Assembly: GCA_902529645.1 (NCBI GenBank)
Contig: CABZXO010000002.1
Location: 1 to 64,000, forward strand
Length of the DNA: 64,000 nt
Direction of reading: 5' to 3'
From: an uncultured Pelagibacteraceae bacterium
Lineage (GTDB): Bacteria > Pseudomonadota > Alphaproteobacteria > Pelagibacterales > Pelagibacteraceae
The first letter of the stretch is position 1, and every line of letters begins with the position of its first letter. Of the stretch, positions 19,380-27,700 are shown in pieces. Under the pieces are notes generated by a model. It had not been told where the DNA came from and searched no databases. It saw nothing but the letters and a program-made list of their open reading frames with translations. The position numbers and the translations under genes are program-made.

Positions 19380-19428
19380 TAAAATCAAAAAATGCAGTAA
19401 CTATGGTATATTTAGAATAGCAATGTGA

Positions 19429-19505
19429 GGACCGCTGGCCAAATTGGATAAGGCGCTCGGCTACGAACCGGGAGATTCCAGATTCGAGTTCTGGGCGGTC
19501 CACCA
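19429..19505 (+). tRNA. tRNA-Arg (anticodon ACG)
   Basis: A full cloverleaf can be drawn. The acceptor GGACCGC pairs with GCGGTCC. The D-arm is GCC/GGC. The anticodon stem CTCGG/CCGGG closes loop CTACGAA with anticodon ACG. The T-arm CCAGA-TTCGAGT-TCTGG follows, and the 3' CCA is encoded. A34 is expected to be edited to inosine to read CGN codons. Confidence 0.97.
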
Positions 19506-19513
19506 AAAAGGAA

Positions 19514-19618
19514 ATGAAAATGTTTGATTGGTTTTTAAAAGCATCTTTACAAAAATCTGTAATTTATTTTTTTATAATTATTTTAATTTTTTTGATATTT
19601 TTAACTTTTGTATTGTAA
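19514..19618 (+). CDS. Small single-span membrane protein, 34 residues
   Basis: An ATG 8 nt after the tRNA-Arg 3' end, preceded by AAGGAA, opens a 34-codon frame ending with TAA 6 nt before the thioesterase gene. A second ATG two codons in (19520) may be the real start. The N-terminus is amphipathic and positively charged (FDWFLKASLQKS). The rest is one hydrophobic stretch of about 17 residues rich in Ile, Phe and Leu. I recognise no family. A random AT-rich reading frame could also look like this. The ribosome site and exact fit between two genes argue for a real gene, probably transcribed with the tRNA and thioesterase. Confidence 0.5.
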   Translation: MKMFDWFLKASLQKSVIYFFIIILIFLIFLTFVL

Positions 19619-19624
19619 AAAATT

Positions 19625-20050
19625 ATGAATAAAGAATTTGAACAAATTAGTATTAAACCTGGTTTTATGAAACACAATGGAGGTGTTTTATTTAAGACTA
19701 TTTCAGAGAGCGAATACGAGTTTAAATCTATTATTAATGAGAATCATTTAAATGCCGCTGGAATAACTCATGGGGGCTATTTATCTGCATTAATAGATGC
19801 AGGAGCGGGAACAGCTGCACATAGAGCTGCAGGAAATGCTCCATGTGTAACTATTTCTTTAGATATAAAATTTATAGGTGCTTCAAAAGTTGGAGATGAA
19901 ATTATTGGACATACAAAAATTTTAAAAAAAACAAATACTCTTGTCTTTTTATTTTGCGAACTAAAATGTAACGATAAAATAATTACTTCTGCATCTGGAG
20001 TATGGAAAGTTATTAAAATAAAACCTTCTAATTTAGGACCTGGAGGATAA
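19625..20050 (+). CDS. PaaI-type hotdog thioesterase
   Basis: A 141-residue hotdog-fold protein. The segment NAAGITHGGYLSALIDAGAGTAAHRA (about residues 38-63) carries the HGG motif and central helix of the PaaI/YbgC-like acyl-CoA thioesterases. The SLDIKFIGASKVGDEI strand region completes the fold. It probably hydrolyses an acyl-CoA or aryl-CoA; the exact substrate cannot be read. It lies 6 nt after the small membrane ORF and converges on the TRAP permease gene with a 5-bp gap. Confidence 0.85.
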   Translation: MNKEFEQISIKPGFMKHNGGVLFKTISESEYEFKSIINENHLNAAGITHGGYLSALIDAGAGTAAHRAAGNAPCVTISLDIKFIGASKVGDEIIGHTKILKKTNTLVFLFCELKCNDKIITSASGVWKVIKIKPSNLGPGG

Positions 20051-20055
20051 ACAAA

Positions 20056-22041
20056 CTATTTTTTTAGTTGTAAAAAAAGTACTGGAGATATCAAAAATAA
20101 TCCTAAAATAGAACTCTCAATTCCTGGAGCAATAAAAAACAAGGAATTTACACCCAAATACCAACGTTGATAAATTGGTACATTTTTTAAAAAATAACCA
20201 GAAAAACTTATTCCTATCAATCCTATTCCTATCATTGCAGAGATTAAAGTTTGAAAAAAAATGTATATGTCAAAACCTTGAGCTACCAATAATAAAGATG
20301 GTGAGTAAACAAAAACAAATGGAACTAGTGCTTTAGCAATTCCTAATCTAAAAGCAGTATTTCCTGTTTTAAAAGGGTTAGAACCTGCTATTCCAGCAGC
20401 AGCATAAGCAGCTAGTGCTACTGGGGGAGTTATGTCTGCTAAAACACCATAATAAAAAACAAAGAAATGAGAAACAATCGGTTCAATATTTAATTGTGTT
20501 AATGCTGGCGCGGCGACTGCTACTAAAATTATATAAGTTGCAGTTGTTGGAACACCAGTGCCCATAAAAATACAAGAGAATGCAATTAATAAAAGTGAAA
20601 AAAAAAGTGTCAAATCCTCAATCGTAAATAAATCAAAGGGAACAAAATTAAGAAAAAAACTTCCTATGTCGCCCGCTGTTTGAATTACAACAAATCCTAA
20701 TCTGAATCCAACACCAGTTAATGTTACAACACCAACAATAATTCCAATTGCTGCAGCCGCAGCTCCAACAGCTAAAGTATTTCTTGCTCCTTGAGATAAA
20801 CACTTAATAAGATCTTTAATAGTAAGCCTATTTGTTTTTTTTATAAAACCGATTAATACACATGCTATAATTGAAATTACTGCAGCATAGTCAGGTGTTC
20901 GACCAATTAAAATTAAATAAACCAAAAGTATTAATGGTGCTAAGGACAACCAGTTATCTTTAACTACTGATAAAAATTTAGGAACTTCTTCATTTGTTAA
21001 CCCTCTTAGACCTAATTTTTTAGCTTCCAGGTGAACCATAATAAATATCCCAAAATAATGAAGTAGAGCAGGAATTAGAGCAGCCGCTAAAATATCTCTT
21101 AGTGGAACTTCTAAATATTCTACCATTATAAATGCTGCAGCTCCAAGTATTGGAGGTGTAATTTGGCCACCTGTAGAAGCTGTAGCTTCTACAGCTCCAG
21201 AAAAATGTGGTGGATAGCCAACTTTTTTCATTGCTGGAATAGTTAAAGACCCGGTGGTAACGGTGTTCGCAATAGAGGACCCAGAAATAGTTCCTAAAAA
21301 AGCTGATGAAAAAATTGCGACTTTTGCAGGCCCTCCAGAGTATTTTCCAGCTATAACCATTGCTAAATCAATAAAAAGCTGACCCAATCCTATTCTTGTT
21401 GCAAGCACACCAAATAATATAAATAAAAAAACATATTGAGCCATAACTCCAACAGCAATCCCATATATCCCTTGATTAGTTATATAAATATGATTCACAA
21501 AACCGATCCAACTAGTGCCCCCATGTTTTAAAGCACCTGGAAAATATGGTCCAAAAATAGCAAATAAAATAAAAAGAACACAAATAAAAGGTAAGGTAAA
21601 ACCTATTGATCTTCTTGCTGCTTCTAGTGTTAATACAATCAAAAAAGATCCCATTATAATTTCTATATTTTCTGGGTTACCAACTCTTGATGCTAAAACT
21701 TCTGGAGGCAGCAATGGTAAATAAAGAGCTGAAACAAGAACTAAAATTGATAGGATTATATCAATATAAGGTACTTTAAAATTTTTTTGATTATCATCAA
21801 TTTTTTTCCAACTATAAAAAATAAAAACTAAACCTACAACAAATGATATATGTATTCCTCTGTGCAAAATTTCTCTAATTGTTCCAAAACCAGAAGCATA
21901 AAAATGATATATAGACATTAATGCTAAAACTGAAAAAGCAAAAGATTTTAAAAAAAATTTAAGTTCCCTCTCATTAGTTTTAACCTCATATTTTTTTTGT
22001 AAATCAAAGATTTTTTTTTGTGAAATATCAAATTTAGACAT
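20056..22041 (-). CDS. TRAP transporter permease, fused small and large subunits (TAXI type)
   Basis: A 661-residue membrane protein with about 16-18 hydrophobic segments. The first ~170 residues correspond to the small DctQ-like subunit. The remainder is the large DctM-like ion-coupled permease (GTISGSSIANTVTTGSLTIPAM; EATASTGGQITPPILGAAAFIM; GTGVPTTATYIILVA; DITPPVALAAYAAAGIA). Such fused permeases work with TAXI solute-binding proteins, and one is encoded directly upstream. The solute is probably an organic acid or amino acid driven by a sodium gradient. The start codon follows a strong hairpin and six T residues, with its likely ribosome site inside the hairpin. Confidence 0.93.
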   Translation of the reverse strand: MSKFDISQKKIFDLQKKYEVKTNERELKFFLKSFAFSVLALMSIYHFYASGFGTIREILHRGIHISFVVGLVFIFYSWKKIDDNQKNFKVPYIDIILSILVLVSALYLPLLPPEVLASRVGNPENIEIIMGSFLIVLTLEAARRSIGFTLPFICVLFILFAIFGPYFPGALKHGGTSWIGFVNHIYITNQGIYGIAVGVMAQYVFLFILFGVLATRIGLGQLFIDLAMVIAGKYSGGPAKVAIFSSAFLGTISGSSIANTVTTGSLTIPAMKKVGYPPHFSGAVEATASTGGQITPPILGAAAFIMVEYLEVPLRDILAAALIPALLHYFGIFIMVHLEAKKLGLRGLTNEEVPKFLSVVKDNWLSLAPLILLVYLILIGRTPDYAAVISIIACVLIGFIKKTNRLTIKDLIKCLSQGARNTLAVGAAAAAIGIIVGVVTLTGVGFRLGFVVIQTAGDIGSFFLNFVPFDLFTIEDLTLFFSLLLIAFSCIFMGTGVPTTATYIILVAVAAPALTQLNIEPIVSHFFVFYYGVLADITPPVALAAYAAAGIAGSNPFKTGNTAFRLGIAKALVPFVFVYSPSLLLVAQGFDIYIFFQTLISAMIGIGLIGISFSGYFLKNVPIYQRWYLGVNSLFFIAPGIESSILGLFLISPVLFLQLKK

Positions 22042-22047
22042 AAAAAA

Positions 22048-22075
22048 TGCCCTAGATCAAAAGAGATCTAGGGCA
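22048..22075 (-). terminator. Intercistronic hairpin between TRAP binding protein and permease
   Basis: A perfect 11-bp stem (TGCCCTAGATC on the minus strand, loop TCTTTT, then the complement) is followed by six T and then immediately the permease ATG. It looks like a Rho-independent terminator. Its 3' arm also holds AGGG, the only ribosome-binding-like sequence before that start codon, 8 nt away. It may lower permease expression relative to the abundant binding protein by both means. Confidence 0.8.
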
Positions 22076-22090
22076 GTATATTTTTATTTA

Positions 22091-23098
22091 TTATTTTAAA
22101 AGTCCTGCTTCTTTATAGAACTTTTCTGCACCAGGATGTAGTGGTACACCGACTCCTGACAGCGCTGTATCAGGTGTAATTGTTTTTCCTTTTGCATGAC
22201 CTACATCCATTAGCTTTCTAGACTCCTTATTCCACAAAGCTTTTGTTATTTTATATATTAAATCAGTATCTTCTTTTGCTGATGTAAACCATTGAGCACC
22301 AACAGCTACAGTATTAACTGCATCAACACCCTCGTAAGTTCCTGATGGTATTGGACTTTCAGAAAAGAAACCATATTTAGAAGTTAAAGCTTTTGCTCCA
22401 GAGCCATCGATAGGTATTAATTTAATATCAACTGCAGATGCGAGCTCAACTATTGCACCAGTTGGATAACCAGCGACAACAAAAATAGCATCAACTTTAC
22501 CATTTCTTAAAGCGTCAGTTGCTGCTTTTCCTTTTAAAGCTTCTGCTTTAACATCATTAGTACTTAATCCATTTGACTCTAGAATTAATTTAGCATCTAC
22601 ATATGTTCCAGAACCTGGCTCATCTAAAGATACCCTTTTACCTTTTAAATCTTTTACTGAATTAATATTACTTTTTTTTAAAGCTACTAAATGGATATGT
22701 TCCTGAAATAAGGCCGCAATGGTTCTTAATTCTTTTGCAGGTTCCTTACCTTCCATTGTTCCAGTTCCAGTATAAGCCCAATAAGCAACATCTGATTGTG
22801 CAAACCCAGAATTTCTTAAACCTGATATAATAGCGTTTACATTGTCAACTGAACCTCTAGAAGAAACGGCAGATGCAATTAAACCATCAACTCCACAACT
22901 TCCTCCTTTTCCGCATTCCCTTGATCCAGGAGGTTTTGAAATTGCATTAGCTATCATTCCACCTACAGGATAATAAGTATAAGCAGTTCCTCCAGTCCCT
23001 ATAGTAAAAAAAGTTAATTCATTTGAAATAGCTTTTCCAATAAATGAACTTGAAATAACCAATAAAACTGCAAGAGATTTTAATAAATTTTTTATCAT
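22091..23098 (-). CDS. TAXI-family TRAP transporter solute-binding protein
   Basis: A 335-residue periplasmic protein. A signal peptide covers about residues 1-25 (KNLLKSLAVLLVISSSFIGKA). The mature part shows the TAXI pattern (FFTIGTGGTAYTYYPVGGMIAN) and the central KDLKGKRVSLDEPGSGTYVDAKLIL. It captures the solute and hands it to the fused permease encoded downstream. A strong ribosome site, GAGGAGACAAAATG, precedes it, in line with high expression. The residues do not identify the ligand. Confidence 0.93.
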   Translation of the reverse strand: MIKNLLKSLAVLLVISSSFIGKAISNELTFFTIGTGGTAYTYYPVGGMIANAISKPPGSRECGKGGSCGVDGLIASAVSSRGSVDNVNAIISGLRNSGFAQSDVAYWAYTGTGTMEGKEPAKELRTIAALFQEHIHLVALKKSNINSVKDLKGKRVSLDEPGSGTYVDAKLILESNGLSTNDVKAEALKGKAATDALRNGKVDAIFVVAGYPTGAIVELASAVDIKLIPIDGSGAKALTSKYGFFSESPIPSGTYEGVDAVNTVAVGAQWFTSAKEDTDLIYKITKALWNKESRKLMDVGHAKGKTITPDTALSGVGVPLHPGAEKFYKEAGLLK

Positions 23099-23279
23099 TT
23101 TGTCTCCTCAAATAGTTAGATTAAACTTTAATTAAATATTAATCTTATGATAATCTCCCATAAATTAAAAAGAAAATGAGAACTTTTTACCCTCCGATTC
23201 GGTCATGTTTTAGTCTATTTTTGTTCTTTAGCAGTAACAATATCTGGTAGGTAAAAAAAAAGAAGCACAAAAGATAGAA

Positions 23280-25760
23280 ATGACTAAAAGTAAAATTACA
23301 GCTGTTCTAGGTCCTACTAACACAGGCAAAACACATCTTGCTATTGAAACAATGCTATCATTTGAAAGTGGTATGATTGGATTTCCACTTAGATTATTAG
23401 CAAGAGAAGTATATGACAAAGTAATAAAGAAAATAAGTTTAGATAAAGTTGCACTTATAACTGGAGAAGAAAAAATAATTCCATCTAACGCAAAATATTT
23501 TTTATGCACAGTTGAGTCTATGCCAATTGATAAACATCTAGAGTTTGTTGGTGTGGATGAAATTCAGATGTGCTCTGATCATGAAAGAGGTCATATTTTT
23601 ACCGATAGACTTTTAAACATCAGGGGAGAAAAACTTACAATGCTAATGGGTTCGAGTACCATTAGAAATATTATCTCAAAATTAGATGGAGATATTGAAT
23701 TTATAAATAAAGAAAGACTATCTAAACTTTCCTACACTGGTCATAAAAAAATATCAAGAATTGACAGAAAGACAGCAATCATTGCATTTTCAGCAGAAGA
23801 GGTTTATGCCATTGCTGAGTTAATAAGAAGACAAAAGGGTGGTGCTGCTATTGTAATGGGATCACTAAGTCCTAAAACAAGAAATGCCCAAGTTGAATTA
23901 TATCAATCTGGTGATGTCGATTTTTTAGTTGCAACAGATGCAATTGGAATGGGAATAAATATGGATTTAGATTTTGTTTATTTTTCAAATATTAAAAAAT
24001 TTGATGGAAAAAAATTAAGAAGATTAAATCTATCTGAAATAGGTCAAATAGCAGGTAGAGCTGGTCGATACCTTAATGATGGAAGTTTCGGTATTACTGG
24101 TGATTGTAAAGAAATATCTCCAGAGGAGGTTGAATTATTAGAAAATCATAAATTTGAGGAAATTAGAACTTTGTTTTGGAGAAATTCAAGTCTTAATTTC
24201 AATAACCCAAGTAGTTTAATCAAAAGTTTAGAAGAAAAACCTCAGGTGGAATGGCTAAGAAAAATTAATGAATGTGAGGACGAAAAAGCACTTAAATATT
24301 TTTTAAGAGATCAAAGAATTTTAAATATCGGATTTGGAAAAAAAACTTTAATGCTTTTATGGGAATGTTGCCAAATACCTGATTTTGTAAAAAAAACTTA
24401 CGGAAATCATTTTGAGGTTATTGAAAATGTATTTAAATTTTTAACTAGCAAAAAAGGGGTAATTTCTGAAGATTATATGAGATTACAGCTCATGAAACTA
24501 GATAAATTAGATGGTAATGTAGATTCTTTATCAAATAGAATTGCAAATGTCAGAACTTGGTCATATGTTTCGAATAAAAATAATTGGGTAGAAAATCAAA
24601 ATTATTGGATTGAAAAAACTAAACACTTAGAAGATAGACTTTCAGACAGATTACATGAAGAACTTACCAAAACTTTTATTGACAAAAGAGCAAGTGTACT
24701 CGTTAGGGGTTTAAAACAAGATATGGAATTTAAAACTGAAATTTTACAAAACAACGACGTTAAAATTGACGATCAATTTATTGGGAAAATAAAAGGACTA
24801 AAATTAGAGCTAGATCTAAAAAAAGGTGCTTTGGAAACTGATATTAAATCATTAAAGAAAGCTGCCAGACAAACTATTGGTCCAGAATTAGAAAAACGGG
24901 TTCAATCAATAATTGATACAGGACTAATAAATTTGAATGATGATTTTAAAATTTACTGGAATGATTTTCCAATTGCAAAATTAACAACAGGAAATGATTA
25001 TTTGAATCCTAATTTTGATTTAATCGTCGATGATATTTTTGAGCAAAGCACTAAACGAAAATTAAATGATTATATTAATAAATGGATACATACAAAAATA
25101 AATAATGTTCTTAAAAGTTTAATTGATCTAAAAAATATAAAAGAAAATAATTCATCAATCAAAGCACTAGCTTACCAACTTTATGAAAATAATGGGGTAT
25201 TAAAAAGAGACCAAGTTTCTGAATATCTAAAAAACTTAGAACAAAATGACAGAAAAATTCTTAGAGATTTGGGAGTAAAGTTCGGAAGATATCATGTTTT
25301 CCTTTATAAATTAATTAAGCCAGAAGCAGTATCTTTGAGAACACTATTATGGAAAAATTTTCATCAAAAATTTCATAATTTAAAACCACCTACATTCGGT
25401 TTAAATTTTTTGGATGATGAACAAATAAAAAGTAAAAACTTTATGCTTTTGTGTGGATTTGAAAGATTTGATAATTTTTTTGTAAGAATTGATATTTTAG
25501 AGAGATTATTTGTCTTAATAATAAATTCTAGTTCAAAAGAAAATTCTGAAATAAAATTAGTTCCAGAAATGTTAAATCTTTTAGGATGTAGTAAAGATAA
25601 TTTCAAAAAATTACTTCAAAAAATGAATTATAAAATATTTGAGAAAGAAAATGAAATATTTTTTAAATATAGTCCCAATAATAAATTTAAAAAAATTCCT
25701 ACAAAGAAAATCTCAAATGAAAATCCGTTTAAAATATTGAAGAATTTAAATTTAAGTTAA
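23280..25760 (+). CDS. Suv3-like ATP-dependent RNA helicase
   Basis: An 826-residue superfamily 2 helicase. Walker A is GPTNTGKT (residues 11-18), the Walker B/DExx box is DEIQ (near residue 96), and motif VI is QIAGRAGR. These match the SUV3 helicase of the mitochondrial RNA degradosome and its alphaproteobacterial relatives. The ~400-residue C-terminal part is lysine-rich and poorly conserved, so its function is unclear. A role in RNA unwinding or decay is inferred from family only. It starts a cluster with a TerB-like protein, ferredoxin and CarD, a common alphaproteobacterial neighbourhood. The 181-bp region upstream shared with the TRAP operon shows no clear structured element. Confidence 0.88.
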   Translation: MTKSKITAVLGPTNTGKTHLAIETMLSFESGMIGFPLRLLAREVYDKVIKKISLDKVALITGEEKIIPSNAKYFLCTVESMPIDKHLEFVGVDEIQMCSDHERGHIFTDRLLNIRGEKLTMLMGSSTIRNIISKLDGDIEFINKERLSKLSYTGHKKISRIDRKTAIIAFSAEEVYAIAELIRRQKGGAAIVMGSLSPKTRNAQVELYQSGDVDFLVATDAIGMGINMDLDFVYFSNIKKFDGKKLRRLNLSEIGQIAGRAGRYLNDGSFGITGDCKEISPEEVELLENHKFEEIRTLFWRNSSLNFNNPSSLIKSLEEKPQVEWLRKINECEDEKALKYFLRDQRILNIGFGKKTLMLLWECCQIPDFVKKTYGNHFEVIENVFKFLTSKKGVISEDYMRLQLMKLDKLDGNVDSLSNRIANVRTWSYVSNKNNWVENQNYWIEKTKHLEDRLSDRLHEELTKTFIDKRASVLVRGLKQDMEFKTEILQNNDVKIDDQFIGKIKGLKLELDLKKGALETDIKSLKKAARQTIGPELEKRVQSIIDTGLINLNDDFKIYWNDFPIAKLTTGNDYLNPNFDLIVDDIFEQSTKRKLNDYINKWIHTKINNVLKSLIDLKNIKENNSSIKALAYQLYENNGVLKRDQVSEYLKNLEQNDRKILRDLGVKFGRYHVFLYKLIKPEAVSLRTLLWKNFHQKFHNLKPPTFGLNFLDDEQIKSKNFMLLCGFERFDNFFVRIDILERLFVLIINSSSKENSEIKLVPEMLNLLGCSKDNFKKLLQKMNYKIFEKENEIFFKYSPNNKFKKIPTKKISNENPFKILKNLNLS

Positions 25761-25762
25761 AT

Positions 25763-26173
25763 ATGTTTTTTAAAAAAAAAGAAACTAAAAATATTCATTT
25801 TCATACTAAAATTTGTGCTTTATTGATTCATGCTGCCAAAATAGATGAAAACTATACAGAAGAAGAAGAAAAAATTATCGAAAAAACACTTGAAGAACTT
25901 GGTTTAGAAAAAGAAAATATTTCTGAGACAATTAAAGAAGCAAAAAAGATCGAGGAAAGTTCAAATCAAATATTAGATTTTACAAAAGAGGTAAAAAATT
26001 TATCTGAAGAAGATAAATTAAAAATAGTGGAGTCTTTGTGGTCTATAATTTATTCAAATAAAAATGCAGATATTTATGAGGCAAATTTAATGAGACGACT
26101 TGCAGGTCTGCTTTATATTGACAATAAAACTATGGGCGATATTAAGGAAAAAATTAAACGAAATTCAAAATGA
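25763..26173 (+). CDS. TerB-like helical protein
   Basis: A 136-residue all-helical, strongly charged protein. It shows the TerB pattern: helix [26 protein letters not shown] (about 15-40) with the acidic metal-binding-like loop (DENYTEEE), then a second copy-like half ([29 protein letters not shown]). TerB domains are often linked to membrane stress or tellurite resistance, but the cellular role here is unknown. It starts 2 nt after the helicase stop and overlaps fdxA by 4 nt, so the three are co-translated. Confidence 0.8.
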   Translation: MFFKKKETKNIHFHTKICALLIHAAKIDENYTEEEEKIIEKTLEELGLEKENISETIKEAKKIEESSNQILDFTKEVKNLSEEDKLKIVESLWSIIYSNKNADIYEANLMRRLAGLLYIDNKTMGDIKEKIKRNSK

Positions 26174-26496
26174 CATATATCGTTAACGACAATTGCATTA
26201 AGTGCAAATTAACAGACTGTGTTGATGTCTGTCCAGTTGATTGCTTTTATGAAGGCAAAAATATGCTTGTAATTAAACCTGATGAGTGTATAGATTGTGG
26301 CGTTTGCGAGCCAGAGTGCCCGGTTGATGCCATTAAAGCAGACACAGAGCCTGGTAGTGAAAAATGGTTAGAAATTAATAAAAAATATTCAGATATCTGG
26401 CCAAACATTAGTGAAAGAAAAGATCCACCAGCGGATCATGAAAAATTTAAAAATGAAAAAGATAAGTACGAAAAATATTTTAAAGAAAATCTTTAA
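26170..26496 (+). CDS. fdxA: 7Fe ferredoxin FdxA
   Basis: A 108-residue electron carrier. The first cluster motif is [17 protein letters not shown] and the second is [16 protein letters not shown], the pattern of ferredoxins with one 3Fe-4S and one 4Fe-4S cluster. The tail ([19 protein letters not shown]) is the conserved FdxA C-terminus. It starts at an ATGA overlap with the TerB-like gene. The carD frame opens inside its last 15 codons. Confidence 0.95.
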   Translation: MTYIVNDNCIKCKLTDCVDVCPVDCFYEGKNMLVIKPDECIDCGVCEPECPVDAIKADTEPGSEKWLEINKKYSDIWPNISERKDPPADHEKFKNEKDKYEKYFKENL

Positions 26497-27346
26497 AGGA
26501 AAAACTAGCAATAAAGTGAAAAAAAAAGTTGTAAAAAAGAAAGCTGTAAAATTAAAAAAAACAAATAAGGTGAAAAAAATTAAGAAAGTCTCAAAAAAGA
26601 TTAAAAAAGTCTCAAAAAAAATTCCTATAAAGTCAAACAAAATAAAAAAGTCTACTAAGTCTACAGAAACTCCTAAGGAGTCAAAGTTGGATAATTTGAG
26701 AATTTCAAAAGCAAATGAAGTTAAACCAGAAATTAAAAAAGTTAAAAAGCAAGAAACTGAAAAAAGAGAATATAAATTAAAGGACCACGTTGTTTATCCT
26801 AAACATGGAGTTGGACAAATCACAGAATTTAAGAAAATCAATATAGGCGGTATCGATGTAGAAACTTATGTAATTAAATTTGAAAAAGATAAAGCGAATG
26901 GTATGGTACCAGTCAATAAGCAATCTCATTTAAGACCATTAGCCACTACAAACCAAGTAGCAAAATGTATATCAATACTAAAAAGCAAACCAAAAATTAA
27001 AAGATCTATGTGGAGTAGAAGGGCACAGGAATATGAAGCAAAAATATCTTCTGGTAAAATATATGAGCTAGCTGAAGTTGTTAGAGACTTGAATAAAGGG
27101 GATGATCTAATGGTAGATCAATCCTACAGTGAAAGACAATTATTTGAAAAAGCGTATGATAGAATTTTATCAGAGTTCGAAATTATTTTGAATTTATCAA
27201 AAGAGGATACACAAAAGAAATTAGATAAAGCACTTAAAAGAAATTTAGGTACTCAAGCTCAAACAACTACTTTATCCAAAGCTCCTACAAGTGAACTCCC
27301 TGTAGAAGATACAATTTCAGATTCAGACGAGCCTATTGACGAATAA
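26453..27346 (+). CDS. carD: CarD-family transcription factor with long lysine-rich N-terminal tail
   Basis: The CarD core is clear: RNA polymerase-interacting domain ([20 protein letters not shown], then [19 protein letters not shown]) and the helical DNA-contact domain ([30 protein letters not shown]). CarD stabilises open promoter complexes. Before it lies a ~105-residue tail dominated by Lys, Val and Ile, with a 21-bp tandem repeat encoding KVSKKIK twice. Typical alphaproteobacterial CarD proteins lack this. I chose ATG at 26453 (297 residues). In-frame GTG 26411 and ATG 26438 are alternatives, all inside fdxA. A bidirectional terminator follows. Confidence 0.92.
   Translation: MKKISTKNILKKIFKGKTSNKVKKKVVKKKAVKLKKTNKVKKIKKVSKKIKKVSKKIPIKSNKIKKSTKSTETPKESKLDNLRISKANEVKPEIKKVKKQETEKREYKLKDHVVYPKHGVGQITEFKKINIGGIDVETYVIKFEKDKANGMVPVNKQSHLRPLATTNQVAKCISILKSKPKIKRSMWSRRAQEYEAKISSGKIYELAEVVRDLNKGDDLMVDQSYSERQLFEKAYDRILSEFEIILNLSKEDTQKKLDKALKRNLGTQAQTTTLSKAPTSELPVEDTISDSDEPIDE
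26585..26626 (+). repeat. 21-bp tandem duplication in carD tail
   Basis: Two adjacent copies of a 21-bp unit (AAAGTCTCAAAAAA plus 7 nt) encode the heptad KVSKKIK twice. The A-runs make the region prone to slippage, so tail length may vary among relatives. Confidence 0.7.
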
Positions 27347-27389
27347 AAAAAACGCCTCTCACACAAATTGTAATGAGAAGCGTTTTTTG
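27345..27389. terminator. Bidirectional Rho-independent terminator
   Basis: Stem AAAACGC-C-TCTCA pairs with TGAGA-A-GCGTTTT (one mismatch), flanked by eight A on the left and six T on the right. It can therefore stop both carD transcripts (plus) and the small KKKA peptide transcript (minus). Confidence 0.85.
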
Positions 27390-27406
27390 TAAAGAATACT
27401 AAGTTA

Positions 27407-27499
27407 CTATTTTCTTCTTCTTTTTTTTGCTTTTTTCTTAGCTTTTTTCTTAGCTTTTTTCTTAGTTTTCTTTGCCGCTTTTTTTCTTTTCTTAGGCAT
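27407..27499 (-). CDS. 30-residue lysine/alanine-rich peptide (histone H1-like)
   Basis: An ATG at 27499 opens 30 codons ending TAG. The peptide begins MPKKRKKAAKKTKKK, repeats KKKA, and ends KKRRRK; about two thirds of residues are Lys or Arg and none are acidic. AGGGAG lies 6 nt before the ATG, a better ribosome site than most genes here have. A perfect TTGACA (27575-27580) lies upstream and a terminator downstream, so it looks like a complete gene. Composition matches histone H1/AlgP-like tails, suggesting DNA or RNA binding or charge neutralisation. This is inference; no family is recognised. It may be missing from automatic annotations because it is short and low-complexity. Confidence 0.7.
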   Translation of the reverse strand: MPKKRKKAAKKTKKKAKKKAKKKAKKRRRK

Positions 27500-27517
27500 C
27501 TTTAGCTCCCTGTTTTA

Positions 27518-27580
27518 GTTAAACGAATCAAATTGATTCGTTGTTAACATATTTTTATTTTTTTATATAAGTTATGTCAA
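27518..27580 (-). promoter_or_regulatory. Promoter and operator-like inverted repeat of the KKKA peptide gene
   Basis: On the minus strand: -35 TTGACA (27575-27580), a 17-nt spacer and a weak -10 TAAAAA (27552-27557). The predicted start of transcription falls at about 27545. This is inside an inverted repeat whose core is ACGAATCA-N3-TGATTCGT (27523-27541), extended by GTTAA/TTAAC arms to 27518-27548. It could be an operator over the start site or a 5' UTR hairpin. The rest of the 27581-27700 spacer is plain AT-rich DNA. Confidence 0.5.
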
Positions 27581-27700
27581 TTCTTTAATTAAAAGTTAAA
27601 TTTTATAAAAATTATTTTAAATTTTTTATTTTTTATAAAACTTTTTTTTATTAATTTAGTTAATGTTTATGCGGTTAATAAACAATTTTATTTAATTAAT

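Noticed and set aside
20051..20095. T-run/A-run near the thioesterase and TRAP permease ends as a terminator
   Set aside because: A pairing of seven T with seven A has no GC stem and lies mostly in coding sequence.
26389..26640. Minus-strand Phe-rich frame opposite the carD tail
   Set aside because: A run of Phe/Leu codons is just the complement of the Lys codons in the tail.
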